DNA of 10,660 bases from SAR324 cluster bacterium (GTDB taxonomy: Bacteria > SAR324 > NAC60-12). The translations under genes and the position numbers were made by a program. How positions within the stretch are numbered: the first letter of the stretch is position 1; the number at the start of each line of letters is the position of its first letter. This document shows positions 1-6,144 of the stretch, piece by piece. The notes under the pieces were generated by a model, which was given only the letters and a program-made list of their open reading frames with translations, did not search any database and was not told the origin of the DNA. The stretch covers positions 1 through 10,660 of the forward strand of contig JAPKDT010000055.1 of assembly GCA_028822475.1 (NCBI GenBank), given 5' to 3'.

Positions 1-301
1 ACCTAAACACGCACTGTCGCTACTGAATTTGGATTTGTATTTATTGAACTTGACTGGGAAGTATTAGAGTTTGTCGTGCTTCGTGATTTTTATTTCCGTA
101 ATATATTTCAAGCATTTTTTGGAATATCTGTGTTCTTTGGTAATTTTAAAAATAGCCAGACAGTTTGTCGGATACGACTTTATTGAAAGCAGATAGTTGA
201 TTTGGGGTGATGAGTATTAAGAAATCAGTTTTTACTTTGTAATTAAATAAGTTCTTTGCTGAAATGGATAATAAAATAATAAAGACACAATAGAATCTCG
301 T
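1..301. other. AT-rich region without a supported gene
   Basis: I find no gene I can defend in this stretch. It is strongly AT-rich (17 of 60 bases are G or C in 61-120). The only long open frame on the plus strand (7-183) lacks an ATG, a ribosome binding site and any recognisable motif. The region is the upstream flank of the HTH gene starting at 302 and should hold its promoter. A GATAAT at 267-272 could serve as a -10 element, but I see no good -35 at the right distance, so no promoter is called. Confidence 0.5.
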
Positions 302-991
302 ATGAATGAATTAGAGGAACACAAACAAGAGGTGCGTGAACGTCTTAACAAAGTTTTTAAGGCCTCTGGAAAATCAAGCCGTGCTTTTTCCGAAAGCATA
401 GGTTTGAAACCAACTTCTTTCCACAAAGTTTTGACTGGTCCGGCAGGACTAACCATTCCGCTAGCAAACTCAATTGAGCTTAAACACGGCTACCGCGCAG
501 AATGGCTCTTGAGCGGTAAAGGTAAGATGAATGTTGCTAAACACAACCAACTTTCACCTTTGGAACGTTGTTTCCTAGATGTTTCAATGTCCAGTTTTCA
601 GAAATGGCACATACTTGAACTGTTGATATTTGAAAAACTCAATAAAAGAATTGCAGATCAATTCTGGGATAATCTCAGAGAAAGAGTGGATTTAAAGGTA
701 GGTGATTCTCACAGGTCTGTAGCACAACTCAATCTTGAACGTATCTCGCAGGTTTTTCGTGAGCTCAGAGACGAAGAAAAAACTTGTCTTGAGAACCATG
801 ATACACAAGGACAAAGGAAATATGCTCTGCTGACTCAAACACTGTTGCTGGCGACTTATTATGCGGATGAATGGCTTGCTATAAAAAGCAACTGCGCGGA
901 ATATCAAGAACTGCAAATAAATGATAATTTAGCCGATTTTGAAAAGTTGCTTTCTTATATTATTTCTTTACAGAAAGATCTTGGAGAGTAA
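302..991 (+). CDS. XRE/CI-like helix-turn-helix transcriptional regulator
   Basis: This is a 229-residue protein with an N-terminal DNA-binding domain of the phage CI/XRE type. Residues about 11-75 hold the helix-turn-helix: SSRAFSESIG fits helix 2 and KPTSFHKVLTG fits the recognition helix. They end in EWLLSGKGKM (67-76), which closely resembles the WLLTGEG ending common to this repressor class. The remaining residues, about 80-229, are charged and apparently helical, and I do not recognise them. There is no S24 (LexA-like) peptidase region, so cleavage-type induction is unlikely. The ATG at 302 is preceded only by a weak AGAAT-like site. Its stop codon directly abuts the ATG of a 58-codon ORF at 992. 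The local AT-richness and the neighbouring regulator pseudogene suggest an accessory, possibly transferred, region. The DNA-binding role is a family inference and the target is unknown. Confidence 0.82.
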   Translation: MNELEEHKQEVRERLNKVFKASGKSSRAFSESIGLKPTSFHKVLTGPAGLTIPLANSIELKHGYRAEWLLSGKGKMNVAKHNQLSPLERCFLDVSMSSFQKWHILELLIFEKLNKRIADQFWDNLRERVDLKVGDSHRSVAQLNLERISQVFRELRDEEKTCLENHDTQGQRKYALLTQTLLLATYYADEWLAIKSNCAEYQELQINDNLADFEKLLSYIISLQKDLGE

Positions 992-1168
992 ATGAAACAG
1001 TCGAATTATCTGAAAAACATAGCAGATGCAGCCATGACAATACCTCATTCTTTGTTTTTATATTTTAATAAACTAGGCAGCAATTTTTTGCAAGCCACTC
1101 TTATCTTAAAGTTCGGTGTTTCAGGCCTTGAGTTTGCTTTCCAGAGTGTTCCTGGCAATTCACAATAG
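992..1168 (+). CDS. small hypothetical ORF coupled to the HTH gene
   Basis: This is a 58-codon ORF whose ATG follows the TAA of the HTH gene with no spacer. GGAG at 983-986 lies five bases before the ATG, which makes a plausible ribosome binding site inside the end of the upstream gene. The product starts MKQSNYLKNIADAAMTIPHS and continues with a moderately hydrophobic middle. No family is recognised. A reason for doubt is that its second half (from about 1106) lies antisense to the sigma-54 regulator pseudogene, so that part may be a chance reading or the relic of a fused end. The good ribosome binding site and direct abutment favour translation, but conservation cannot be judged here. Confidence 0.35.
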   Translation: MKQSNYLKNIADAAMTIPHSLFLYFNKLGSNFLQATLILKFGVSGLEFAFQSVPGNSQ

Positions 1169-1540
1169 TCTGGATGCTTCTGATTTGTTGCCGTCGGCAC
1201 TATTAAGAACCTTCAAAATATGATTCTTTTCAACTTCGTAAAGTTCAAATTCTCCTGTCCTGCCATTTAAGGCAGGAGGTACGTTTCAATCTATACTACT
1301 TCCAGTTTAATAGTATTCTTCAAGTGAACGATTAAGCAGCATGGAGCGTTCAACCACATTTTTCAATTCACGCACATTACCAGGCCAGTTGTAATTATTA
1401 AAAAATGACAAATCTGCTTTATTGAATTCAAGCGGAGAGCGTTTTAGTTTAGGTGCCAGTTCTTCTGAAAAGTGCTGTGCAAGCAATGGAATGTCTTCTG
1501 AACGCTGGCGTAAAAGAGATAGTTGTATTGAAACGACTGT
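1106..1540 (-). pseudogene. decayed C-terminal part of a sigma-54-dependent (NtrC-type) regulator
   Basis: Reading one minus-strand frame from 1540 to 1106 gives the C-terminal third of a sigma-54 activator. In order it shows VVSIQLSLLRQRSEDIPLLA (end of the AAA+ core), then NNYNWPGNVRELKNVVERSM (the sensor II/lid signature). After a linker comes EKNHILKVLNSADGNKSEAS, and finally a Fis-type helix-turn-helix ending IARNTLESKLKA. The frame is continuous but interrupted by stops at 1309-1307 (TAA), 1288-1286 (TGA), 1162-1160 (TGA, where the family has Gly) and 1123-1121 (TGA, where Trp is usual). A TAA at 1108-1106 is probably the original end. Walker A, GAFTGA and Walker B regions are missing: upstream of 1540 the frame meets TGA at once and the sequence is unrelated. 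It is therefore both truncated and mutated. Intact relatives activate RpoN promoters. Confidence 0.88.
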
Positions 1541-1586
1541 TCATTTTATTCAGACTTGATTACATGCTAAAAACAAAATTACAGAT

Positions 1587-1601
1587 AAAATCAAGGATTT
1601 T
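1587..1601 (-). terminator. weak AT-rich hairpin downstream of mobB
   Basis: A 6-bp inverted repeat (AAAATC / GATTTT with a 3-base loop) lies about 7 bases past the mobB stop codon on the minus strand. It is followed by a T-rich run after several bases. Four of the six pairs are A-T, so it is at best a weak intrinsic terminator for the moeA-tup-mobB block. It is listed because nothing better is visible there. Confidence 0.22.
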
Positions 1602-1607
1602 TAATTA

Positions 1608-2129
1608 TTAATTCAAAAAGCGATCTTTAATGAAATCAGCAATTTCATCAATATTATTTAAGTCCAAAACGGGCAGTTGAATTTTTTCTCCTGGAGGAAT
1701 ATCTGTCGCAAAGGCAATTATGCCAGAGTCATTTGGGTATAACAACGATTTTCCAAGACTCGGCCGGTGCAGTTCAATCTTTGCCAGTGGTTCATGCTTG
1801 AACCCCTCAACCAAAACTAAATCCAATTCACTGAGTGACAAATGCGGTAGGAGTTCTTCCAGTGAAGGATCCCCTTTTCTTTCAGGAGACTCATGTACGA
1901 GTGCCCATCGTTTAGCTGACGCAACCATAATTTCACAAGCTCCTGCTTTTCGCAACTCATAGCTGTCTTTGCCTGGCTGGTCAATATCAAACTGGTGATG
2001 AGCATGTTTTATCAGTCCTATTTTTAAGCCATTACGGTTTAAAACAGGAATCAAGCGTGTCAGCAAGGTTGTTTTTCCGGTGCCACTATAAGCACAAAAT
2101 CCAAGCAGTGGAGGAGTTGCTGTTAACAT
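1608..2129 (-). CDS. mobB: molybdopterin-guanine dinucleotide biosynthesis adaptor MobB
   Basis: This is a 173-residue P-loop GTPase of the MobB family, of usual length for a stand-alone MobB. A nucleotide-binding loop is visible at residues 13-21 (AYSGTGKTT). It is followed by the family-defining block KHAHHQFDIDQPGKDS (41-56) with the RKAGA continuation, and by LVEGFKHEPLAKIELHR (106-122), the VEGFK stretch typical of MobB. The protein binds GTP and is thought to assist MobA, which attaches GMP to molybdopterin to form the bis-MGD cofactor; MobA itself is not in this window. The gene is last in the minus-strand block, 75 bases after tupC, so it is probably co-transcribed with the tungstate transporter. 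The ATG at 2129 has only a distant AAGAG as a possible ribosome binding site. The identification is firm; a role with tungsten rather than molybdenum is inferred from the neighbours. Confidence 0.93.
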   Translation of the reverse strand: MLTATPPLLGFCAYSGTGKTTLLTRLIPVLNRNGLKIGLIKHAHHQFDIDQPGKDSYELRKAGACEIMVASAKRWALVHESPERKGDPSLEELLPHLSLSELDLVLVEGFKHEPLAKIELHRPSLGKSLLYPNDSGIIAFATDIPPGEKIQLPVLDLNNIDEIADFIKDRFLN

Positions 2130-2204
2130 AAAATGTTTACTCTTGATTCAACTAAATGTTTCAACTACAAAAATTCTGCTAAAATGACTGTCTCTTTAAA
2201 ATGC

Positions 2205-2858
2205 TCATTGTAGCAATTTCCCATTCACGAGATCAAACTGTACATCAGCCAGACCATCAAAATATTGTGGTACATGGCTGGTGATCACAATTGACATACC
2301 TGCCGACTTCATCCGCTGAATTAAAAGACACGCTTTCTCCCTTGACTCCTGGTCCATGTTGGAAACAGGTTCATCCAGTAGCAGTACCTTCGGTTTCAAT
2401 ATCCAGGCTCTGGTAAAAGCAACACGTTGCTGAACTCCTCCGGACAAAGTGTTTGCCTGCTGTTTTGCCAAATCAGTCAGTCCGGACCGTTCAAGAGCTT
2501 TCTTAAGAGATTCCCTGCGCTGTTCACGGGTTAAAGAAGTGAAACGCAAACCATACGCAACGTTTGATTCTACAGTACCACTGAACAAAAAAGCCTGTTG
2601 GTGCAGGTAAATAATTTCCTTGCGTATAATAGGCATGACTTTTTTCCAGCAATGCAACTTTCCGGAAATTTCTATTTCGGCTTTTTCTGGTTTTTCAAGT
2701 CCGGCTATGATTTTCAGCAAGGTGGTTTTTCCGGAACCATTTTTTCCGGTGAGCAAGATACACTTTGCCGGATAAAGTGACAAATCGACTTTACGAAGAA
2801 TTTCATCTTCTGCAAATGTTTTTTCAATACCATGAAAAACAAACAACGGTCCACTCAT
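2205..2858 (-). CDS. tupC: tungstate ABC transporter ATP-binding protein TupC
   Basis: This is a 217-residue ABC ATPase, a single nucleotide-binding domain without a C-terminal extension. All key elements are present in order: Walker A GKNGSGKT (38-45), Q-loop in YLHQQAF (84-90), signature LSGGVQQR (138-145), Walker B KVLLLDEP (157-164) and the switch histidine H195 in ITSHVPQ. It is cytoplasmic and would bind TupB as a homodimer to power import. Its ATG overlaps the tupB stop as ATGA, which indicates translational coupling. It lacks the C-terminal molybdate-binding (Mop/TOBE) domain seen in ModC, so it agrees better with a Tup-type tungstate system. The sequence alone cannot exclude other oxyanions, but the permease and binding protein beside it make tungstate the best call. 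Confidence 0.9.
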   Translation of the reverse strand: MSGPLFVFHGIEKTFAEDEILRKVDLSLYPAKCILLTGKNGSGKTTLLKIIAGLEKPEKAEIEISGKLHCWKKVMPIIRKEIIYLHQQAFLFSGTVESNVAYGLRFTSLTREQRRESLKKALERSGLTDLAKQQANTLSGGVQQRVAFTRAWILKPKVLLLDEPVSNMDQESREKACLLIQRMKSAGMSIVITSHVPQYFDGLADVQFDLVNGKLLQ

Positions 2859-3556
2859 GTAATTACCCCTTTTTTACTCTGAATATAACTCAGAAATGCG
2901 GTCAGCAGAAAAGAGAGTGACAACAAAACCAGACCTAGCGCAATTCCCTGTGCAAACTCTCCTTTACTAGTTTCAAGAGCAATGGCAGTAGTAATGTTAC
3001 GGGTATATCCCATGATATTTCCCCCCACCATCATCGATATTCCTACCTCAGAAATAACCCTGCCAAATCCAGTAAGAACTGCGGCCAGCAAACCAAAACG
3101 CACCTCATAAAATATTGTCAGGATTGTATACCACGTAGGTGCACCCAGGGTACGGGATGTTTCCCATACTCTACGGTCCGCTGCCTGAATTGCGGCATAA
3201 CCCAACGCTACCAGAACCGGAAAGCATAAAATCATCTGCCCTATTACCATGGCGCTTTGTGTGAATAACAACTTTAAATCACCAAAAGGACCTTGACGTG
3301 TCAGCAGTACATAGAGGAATAATCCTACTACAACTGTCGGCACAGATAGTAGTGAATTAAAGAAAGCAAGAATAAATCTGATGCCCGGAAAGTTTCCATG
3401 GTGCAGTCCAAAGGCGAGAAGAAGCCCAAACGGTGTAGTTAACAAAATTGCTTTGAGTGATACCGAAAAGGAAAGCAGGACGATCGACCATAATTCGGCA
3501 TCACCGTATAACAGTAATTGCAATGCTTGTTGCGTAGTTAACAGTAAACCGTTCAT
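2855..3556 (-). CDS. tupB: tungstate ABC transporter permease TupB
   Basis: This is a 233-residue inner-membrane permease. Hydrophobic segments lie near residues 22-50, 58-87, 98-122, 154-180 and 203-225, about five spans. The cytoplasmic coupling loop is visible at about 132-152 (ETSRTLGAPTWYTI, the EAA loop that contacts the ATPase). The following stretch GRVISEVGISMMVGGNIMGY (165-184), and then ITTAIALETSKGEFA, is characteristic of TupB-type permeases. The start lies one base after the tupA stop (TGA-A-ATG), and the end overlaps tupC by four bases, so the three genes form a tight translational unit. It would form the channel through which tungstate released by TupA enters the cell. Confidence 0.92.
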   Translation of the reverse strand: MNGLLLTTQQALQLLLYGDAELWSIVLLSFSVSLKAILLTTPFGLLLAFGLHHGNFPGIRFILAFFNSLLSVPTVVVGLFLYVLLTRQGPFGDLKLLFTQSAMVIGQMILCFPVLVALGYAAIQAADRRVWETSRTLGAPTWYTILTIFYEVRFGLLAAVLTGFGRVISEVGISMMVGGNIMGYTRNITTAIALETSKGEFAQGIALGLVLLSLSFLLTAFLSYIQSKKGVIT

Positions 3557-3557
3557 T

Positions 3558-4358
3558 TCAGTTTTTAATTGCAGTTGGGATAAACAAAGGTTGTCCCTCC
3601 AGACGAAAATTTCTGATACGGTTTTGACCTTCTACTGAAGTCAACCAGGCAATCAACGACATGGCTCCCAAATAATTGATGCTTGGATAACGTGCGGGAT
3701 TGACCGCGATTATGCTGTAAGGATTATATAATTCAGCATCACCTTCAGCCAATAATTTTAGCGACAACTTAGAACGCATAACCAGCCATGTTCCTCGATC
3801 AGTAATTGTATAAGCTCTTAATTCGTTCGCCATTTGCAGTACACGTCCCATACCCTGTCCTACTTCACGATACCATAACTGTTCCGGTTCCCAATTTGCT
3901 TTATTCCAGAGATAAAGTTCCTTTTTATGAGTCCCGGAATCATCACCACGCGAAACAAACAAATGTTTCCCACGAGCAATTTTTTGTAGACTCCTAACTG
4001 CATTATTTTCTCCAAGGATATTTGCCGGATCATTAGCAGGACCGACAATCACAAAATCATTGAACATCAGACTGCGACGGTTTAAGCCATATCCGGCATC
4101 AACAAAACGCATCTCATCTTTTGGAGCATGAACCAATACCACATCCACATTCCCCTCCTGCCCCATACGCAGTGCCTGTCCAGTACCGAAAGACAGTATA
4201 TGCACTACATTTCCGGTCTGCTTTTCAAAATACGGAATGAGCACTTTAAGCAACCCTGAGTTTTCGGTACTGGTTGTCGTAGCTAATCTGACAGGTTCTG
4301 CTAGAACAAAACCAGTACAGTAAATGTATATGAGGAATACAAAGAGTAATTTATTCAT
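3558..4358 (-). CDS. tupA: periplasmic tungstate-binding protein TupA
   Basis: This is the solute-binding protein of the tungstate importer. Residues 1-20 (MNKLLFVFLIYIYCTGFVLA) form a Sec signal peptide with likely cleavage before EPVRL. The mature part opens with TTTSTENSG (27-35), the oxyanion-binding signature of TupA/WtpA-like proteins. It continues with GTGQALRMGQEG, NDFVIVGPANDPA and SRGDDSGTHKKE (136-147), all typical of TupA. I chose the ATG at 4358. The frame also opens two codons earlier at a TTG (4364), which would give a less usual start with no better ribosome binding site; both are weak. Length (266 residues) is normal for the family. It is the first gene of tupABC, 131 bases or more downstream of moeA, and may have its own regulatory leader. 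Tungstate specificity is inferred by family; molybdate binding is possible. Confidence 0.94.
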   Translation of the reverse strand: MNKLLFVFLIYIYCTGFVLAEPVRLATTTSTENSGLLKVLIPYFEKQTGNVVHILSFGTGQALRMGQEGNVDVVLVHAPKDEMRFVDAGYGLNRRSLMFNDFVIVGPANDPANILGENNAVRSLQKIARGKHLFVSRGDDSGTHKKELYLWNKANWEPEQLWYREVGQGMGRVLQMANELRAYTITDRGTWLVMRSKLSLKLLAEGDAELYNPYSIIAVNPARYPSINYLGAMSLIAWLTSVEGQNRIRNFRLEGQPLFIPTAIKN

Positions 4359-4367
4359 AAACAATTC

Positions 4368-4384
4368 TAAATATTTAATATTTA
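4368..4384. repeat. perfect AT palindrome just upstream of tupA
   Basis: TAAATATTTAATATTTA is a perfect 8-1-8 inverted repeat ending 10 bases before the tupA ATG (minus strand). Its position suggests an operator, or a hairpin that affects translation. It is pure A/T, however, so chance is a serious alternative. No known ModE-type operator is recognised. Confidence 0.3.
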
Positions 4385-4420
4385 AACTCCTGTGTATTTC
4401 AGTAAAATTTGCTAAAGGGG

Positions 4421-4449
4421 TGCCATTTCTGGCAAAGCGGGAAATCCCG
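4421..4449 (-). promoter_or_regulatory. two adjacent GC-rich hairpins in the moeA-tupA gap
   Basis: Two short stem-loops stand side by side in the 131-base gap upstream of tupA. One is TGCCA/TGGCA with a 4-base loop (4421-4434); the other is CGGG/CCCG with a 4-base loop (4438-4449). They are the only GC-rich structure in an otherwise AT-rich gap. They could end or slow transcription from moeA, or form part of a tupA leader. There is no T-run directly after the stems in either direction, so a classic terminator is unlikely. They do not fit what I remember of the Moco/Tuco riboswitch. Confidence 0.3.
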
Positions 4450-4495
4450 TATTTAAGTTAAACGCGAATATTATTAAGGTTTTTGCAGTAACGTA

Positions 4496-5749
4496 CTATT
4501 CATCATAGAGCCAGACCCGAACTTCATCACCTTCTGCAAATCCTTCCGATTCTTCTTCCGTCAACAAAAAAGCATCCGCTTGAGTTGTCGAAGACAGAAT
4601 TGAGGCACCACCGGCTGCGATAAAAAAGGCACGCTCGTTTTCAATCCTGAGACGCACATATTCAGTGCGGCCAATTTGCGAAGAAATTTTAGTAGCAAGT
4701 TTCACAAGTTTATTACGGTAAGGCCATTCTGCAGAACGACCACCCATCAGTCTCAGCGTACGTCCGACAAAATAATCATAAGCGGATAAACAGGATACTG
4801 GATTTCCAGGGAGCAAAAACACTTTTTTCGCGCCGCCGCCGGATTTTCCTGAAATCAGCCCAAATCCGGTTGGAGCTGCAGGACGCATAGTTATTCCGTG
4901 TACCAGTAATTCACCAAGTTCATCCAATAGGATTGGTCCATGATCCTCAATTCCAACAGAAGTACCTCCGGTTACGATAATTAGATCCGCGCTGGATTCA
5001 CTTAAATGCTTCCGTAGTAAATCGCGGTCATCCGGAAGATGATGAACTGCTTTTAAAAGACCACCATCACGTTTAATAAGTGGTGAGAGCATGACCGAAT
5101 TAGAATCAATGATTTTTACTCCGCCAGCTTGCTCTCCGTGTTTCAGCAATTCGTTTCCAGTGATCAATAATTCAACTTCCGGTTTCCGGACAACTTTGAC
5201 ACTTTTCAAACCTATACTGGCCAACACACCAATGTCCTGCGGACGGAGAAAACGACCATTCTTGAGTATAGACTGGTTTTTTTTAATATCTTCACCAATC
5301 AGTCCTACATGTTTTCCTGGGGATACTGCATCTATAACCTGAATTTGATCACCGACTAATTCAGCGTTTTCTGCCATCAAGACTGCATTTGTACCTTTTG
5401 GAAGAGGACCTCCGGTCATGATACTCAATGCTTCTCCAGACTTCACTTCTGCCTCAAAACTTTCTCCGGGAGTAACTTGACCAACTATGCTAAACATTAA
5501 GGGATTGTAAGTAGACGCACCAAAGGTGGATTCCGCATGCAGTGCATACCCGTCCATGGCCGATCGATCAAAGTTTGGTACATTTACAGTTGAAATTATT
5601 TCCTGAGTCAAAATCCGTCCGCTTGCTTCAACAGTAAGTATCTCCTCCGAAGACAACGACTGAGAATGTTCCTTGATCAATGCCAGCAAAGTTTTCACAG
5701 GTGTACGCTTAAGAAATCCGCGCATGCGAATGTCAGCTTTTGACTTCAT
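4496..5749 (-). CDS. moeA: molybdopterin molybdenumtransferase MoeA
   Basis: This is a 417-residue MoeA, of normal length. The enzyme inserts molybdate (or tungstate) into adenylylated molybdopterin, giving the active metal cofactor in the cytoplasm. Visible landmarks are RGFLKRTPV (10-18, N-terminal family start), SAMDGYA (63-69), MTGGPLPKGTNAVL (111-124), ITGNEL (196-201), IDSNSVML (214-221), VTGGTSVGIEDHG (259-271, molybdopterin-binding MoCF domain), MRPAAPTGFG (288-297) and LLPGNPVS (312-319). A C-terminal domain IV follows (about 345-417). The ATG at 5749 is used; a later ATG at residue 9 (5725) would start exactly at MRGFLKRTP, where many relatives begin, so the first eight residues are uncertain. 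Neither start has a strong ribosome binding site. It is upstream of tupABC and mobB on the same strand, which fits a metal-supply and cofactor-maturation operon. Confidence 0.94.
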   Translation of the reverse strand: MKSKADIRMRGFLKRTPVKTLLALIKEHSQSLSSEEILTVEASGRILTQEIISTVNVPNFDRSAMDGYALHAESTFGASTYNPLMFSIVGQVTPGESFEAEVKSGEALSIMTGGPLPKGTNAVLMAENAELVGDQIQVIDAVSPGKHVGLIGEDIKKNQSILKNGRFLRPQDIGVLASIGLKSVKVVRKPEVELLITGNELLKHGEQAGGVKIIDSNSVMLSPLIKRDGGLLKAVHHLPDDRDLLRKHLSESSADLIIVTGGTSVGIEDHGPILLDELGELLVHGITMRPAAPTGFGLISGKSGGGAKKVFLLPGNPVSCLSAYDYFVGRTLRLMGGRSAEWPYRNKLVKLATKISSQIGRTEYVRLRIENERAFFIAAGGASILSSTTQADAFLLTEEESEGFAEGDEVRVWLYDE

Positions 5750-5780
5750 TTAAGCAACTGTCTTCATGGAATTAAATTAA

Positions 5781-5924
5781 TATTTAAGACTTTTCAAGTA
5801 CAGCTTCAAAACCCCAACCACGTTGGCTTTTCGTGAAGCTGTGATAAAACGGCTGAAAGCCACTGATGCTCACATAAATAATATTCTTGTGCAAGGCAAA
5901 TGGGTAGAATTTATACGGAAGTAA
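5781..5924 (+). pseudogene. possible C-terminal gene fragment, unrecognised
   Basis: This open frame on the plus strand ends at TAA 5922-5924. From about 5820 it reads TLAFREAVIKRLKATDAHIN and then NILVQGKWVEFIRK. The residue pattern (alternating charged and hydrophobic positions, a GKWVEFIRK end) looks like genuine protein rather than a random reading. It has no ATG and no start-proximal ribosome binding site; TTG at 5823 is the only candidate start. The best explanation is the tail of a gene whose front has been lost, or a degraded small gene. I do not recognise the family. The same stretch contains three short hairpins (near 5814-5826, 5826-5839 and 5851-5861), so a structured RNA is an alternative. 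Low confidence. Confidence 0.3.
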
Positions 5925-6013
5925 TCTTATGAACTAGGAGGGGAAAATAAAACGTAACTTCCGAGCGCAAACCCTTCATTATAAGACTGAAGTATTATAG
6001 TCGATAGAGAATC

Positions 6014-6124
6014 ATGAAGCTGAAAATTTACCAGTTTAAGTCCCGCATAAACTGTAGTGGATATAGTGGATATAGCGGATTTTTTTACTTTTGCAGGAGT
6101 TCCTTCAATTCTGTGAAGAAATGA
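6014..6124 (+). CDS. 36-codon ORF containing a SGY repeat, doubtful
   Basis: The ATG at 6014 opens a 36-residue reading frame, MKLKIYQFKSRINCSGYSGY and then SGFFYFCRSS to the TGA at 6122-6124. The SGY repetition comes directly from the 9-bp tandem repeat at 6055-6081. Only a weak AGAGA lies upstream, at 6006-6010. No family is recognised. It may be a chance ORF across a repeat, and is listed only because the start, repeat and stop are clean. Confidence 0.15.
   Translation: MKLKIYQFKSRINCSGYSGYSGFFYFCRSSFNSVKK
6055..6081. repeat. 9-bp tandem repeat, three units
   Basis: Units TAGTGGATA, TAGTGGATA and TAGCGGATT follow one another without spacing. The third unit differs at two positions and runs into a T-tract. 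It is a small VNTR-like repeat in a non-coding gap and could vary in copy number between strains. Confidence 0.75.
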
Positions 6125-6144
6125 CTATTGACTTGAAGGGATGA

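Larger units (their letters stand above)
5925..6144. other. intergenic stretch with orphan Shine-Dalgarno-like site
   Basis: This is the remainder of the 395-base gap between moeA and the small exported-protein gene. It has a strong AGGAGGGG at 5936-5943 on the plus strand, but no start codon at a usable distance, so it may be the relic of a lost gene. A 36-codon ORF (6014-6124) and a tandem repeat (6055-6081) lie further on. An imperfectly structured 7-bp inverted repeat, CCTTCAA 6102-6108 with TTGAAGG 6133-6139, lies just past the end of the minus-strand gene at 6145, without a T-run. No convincing promoter for moeA was found here, although one is expected. Confidence 0.35.

Noticed and set aside
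7..183. Open plus-strand frame of about 59 codons at the left edge
   Set aside because: It has no ATG and no ribosome binding site, the composition is very AT-rich and Phe-rich, and no motif is recognised. A stop precedes it at 4-6, so it is not the tail of a gene entering the window in that frame.
1106..1309. TGA read as tryptophan (alternative genetic code) in the regulator frame
   Set aside because: There is also a TAA in the frame and a TGA at a Gly position. TGA is used as the normal stop by hppA, tupA and tupB, and Trp is TGG elsewhere. Pseudogene decay explains all of this.
4359..4364. TTG at 4364 as the start of tupA
   Set aside because: It adds only two residues before an ATG that gives a standard signal peptide, and has no better ribosome binding site.
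4365..4495. Moco/Tuco riboswitch upstream of tupA
   Set aside because: Hairpins are present, but the arrangement and sequence do not fit the Moco RNA motif as I know it; a covariance-model search would decide.
5702..5725. ATG at 5725 as the moeA start
   Set aside because: It matches where many MoeA proteins begin, but has no ribosome binding site. The first ATG was kept and the uncertainty noted in the entry.
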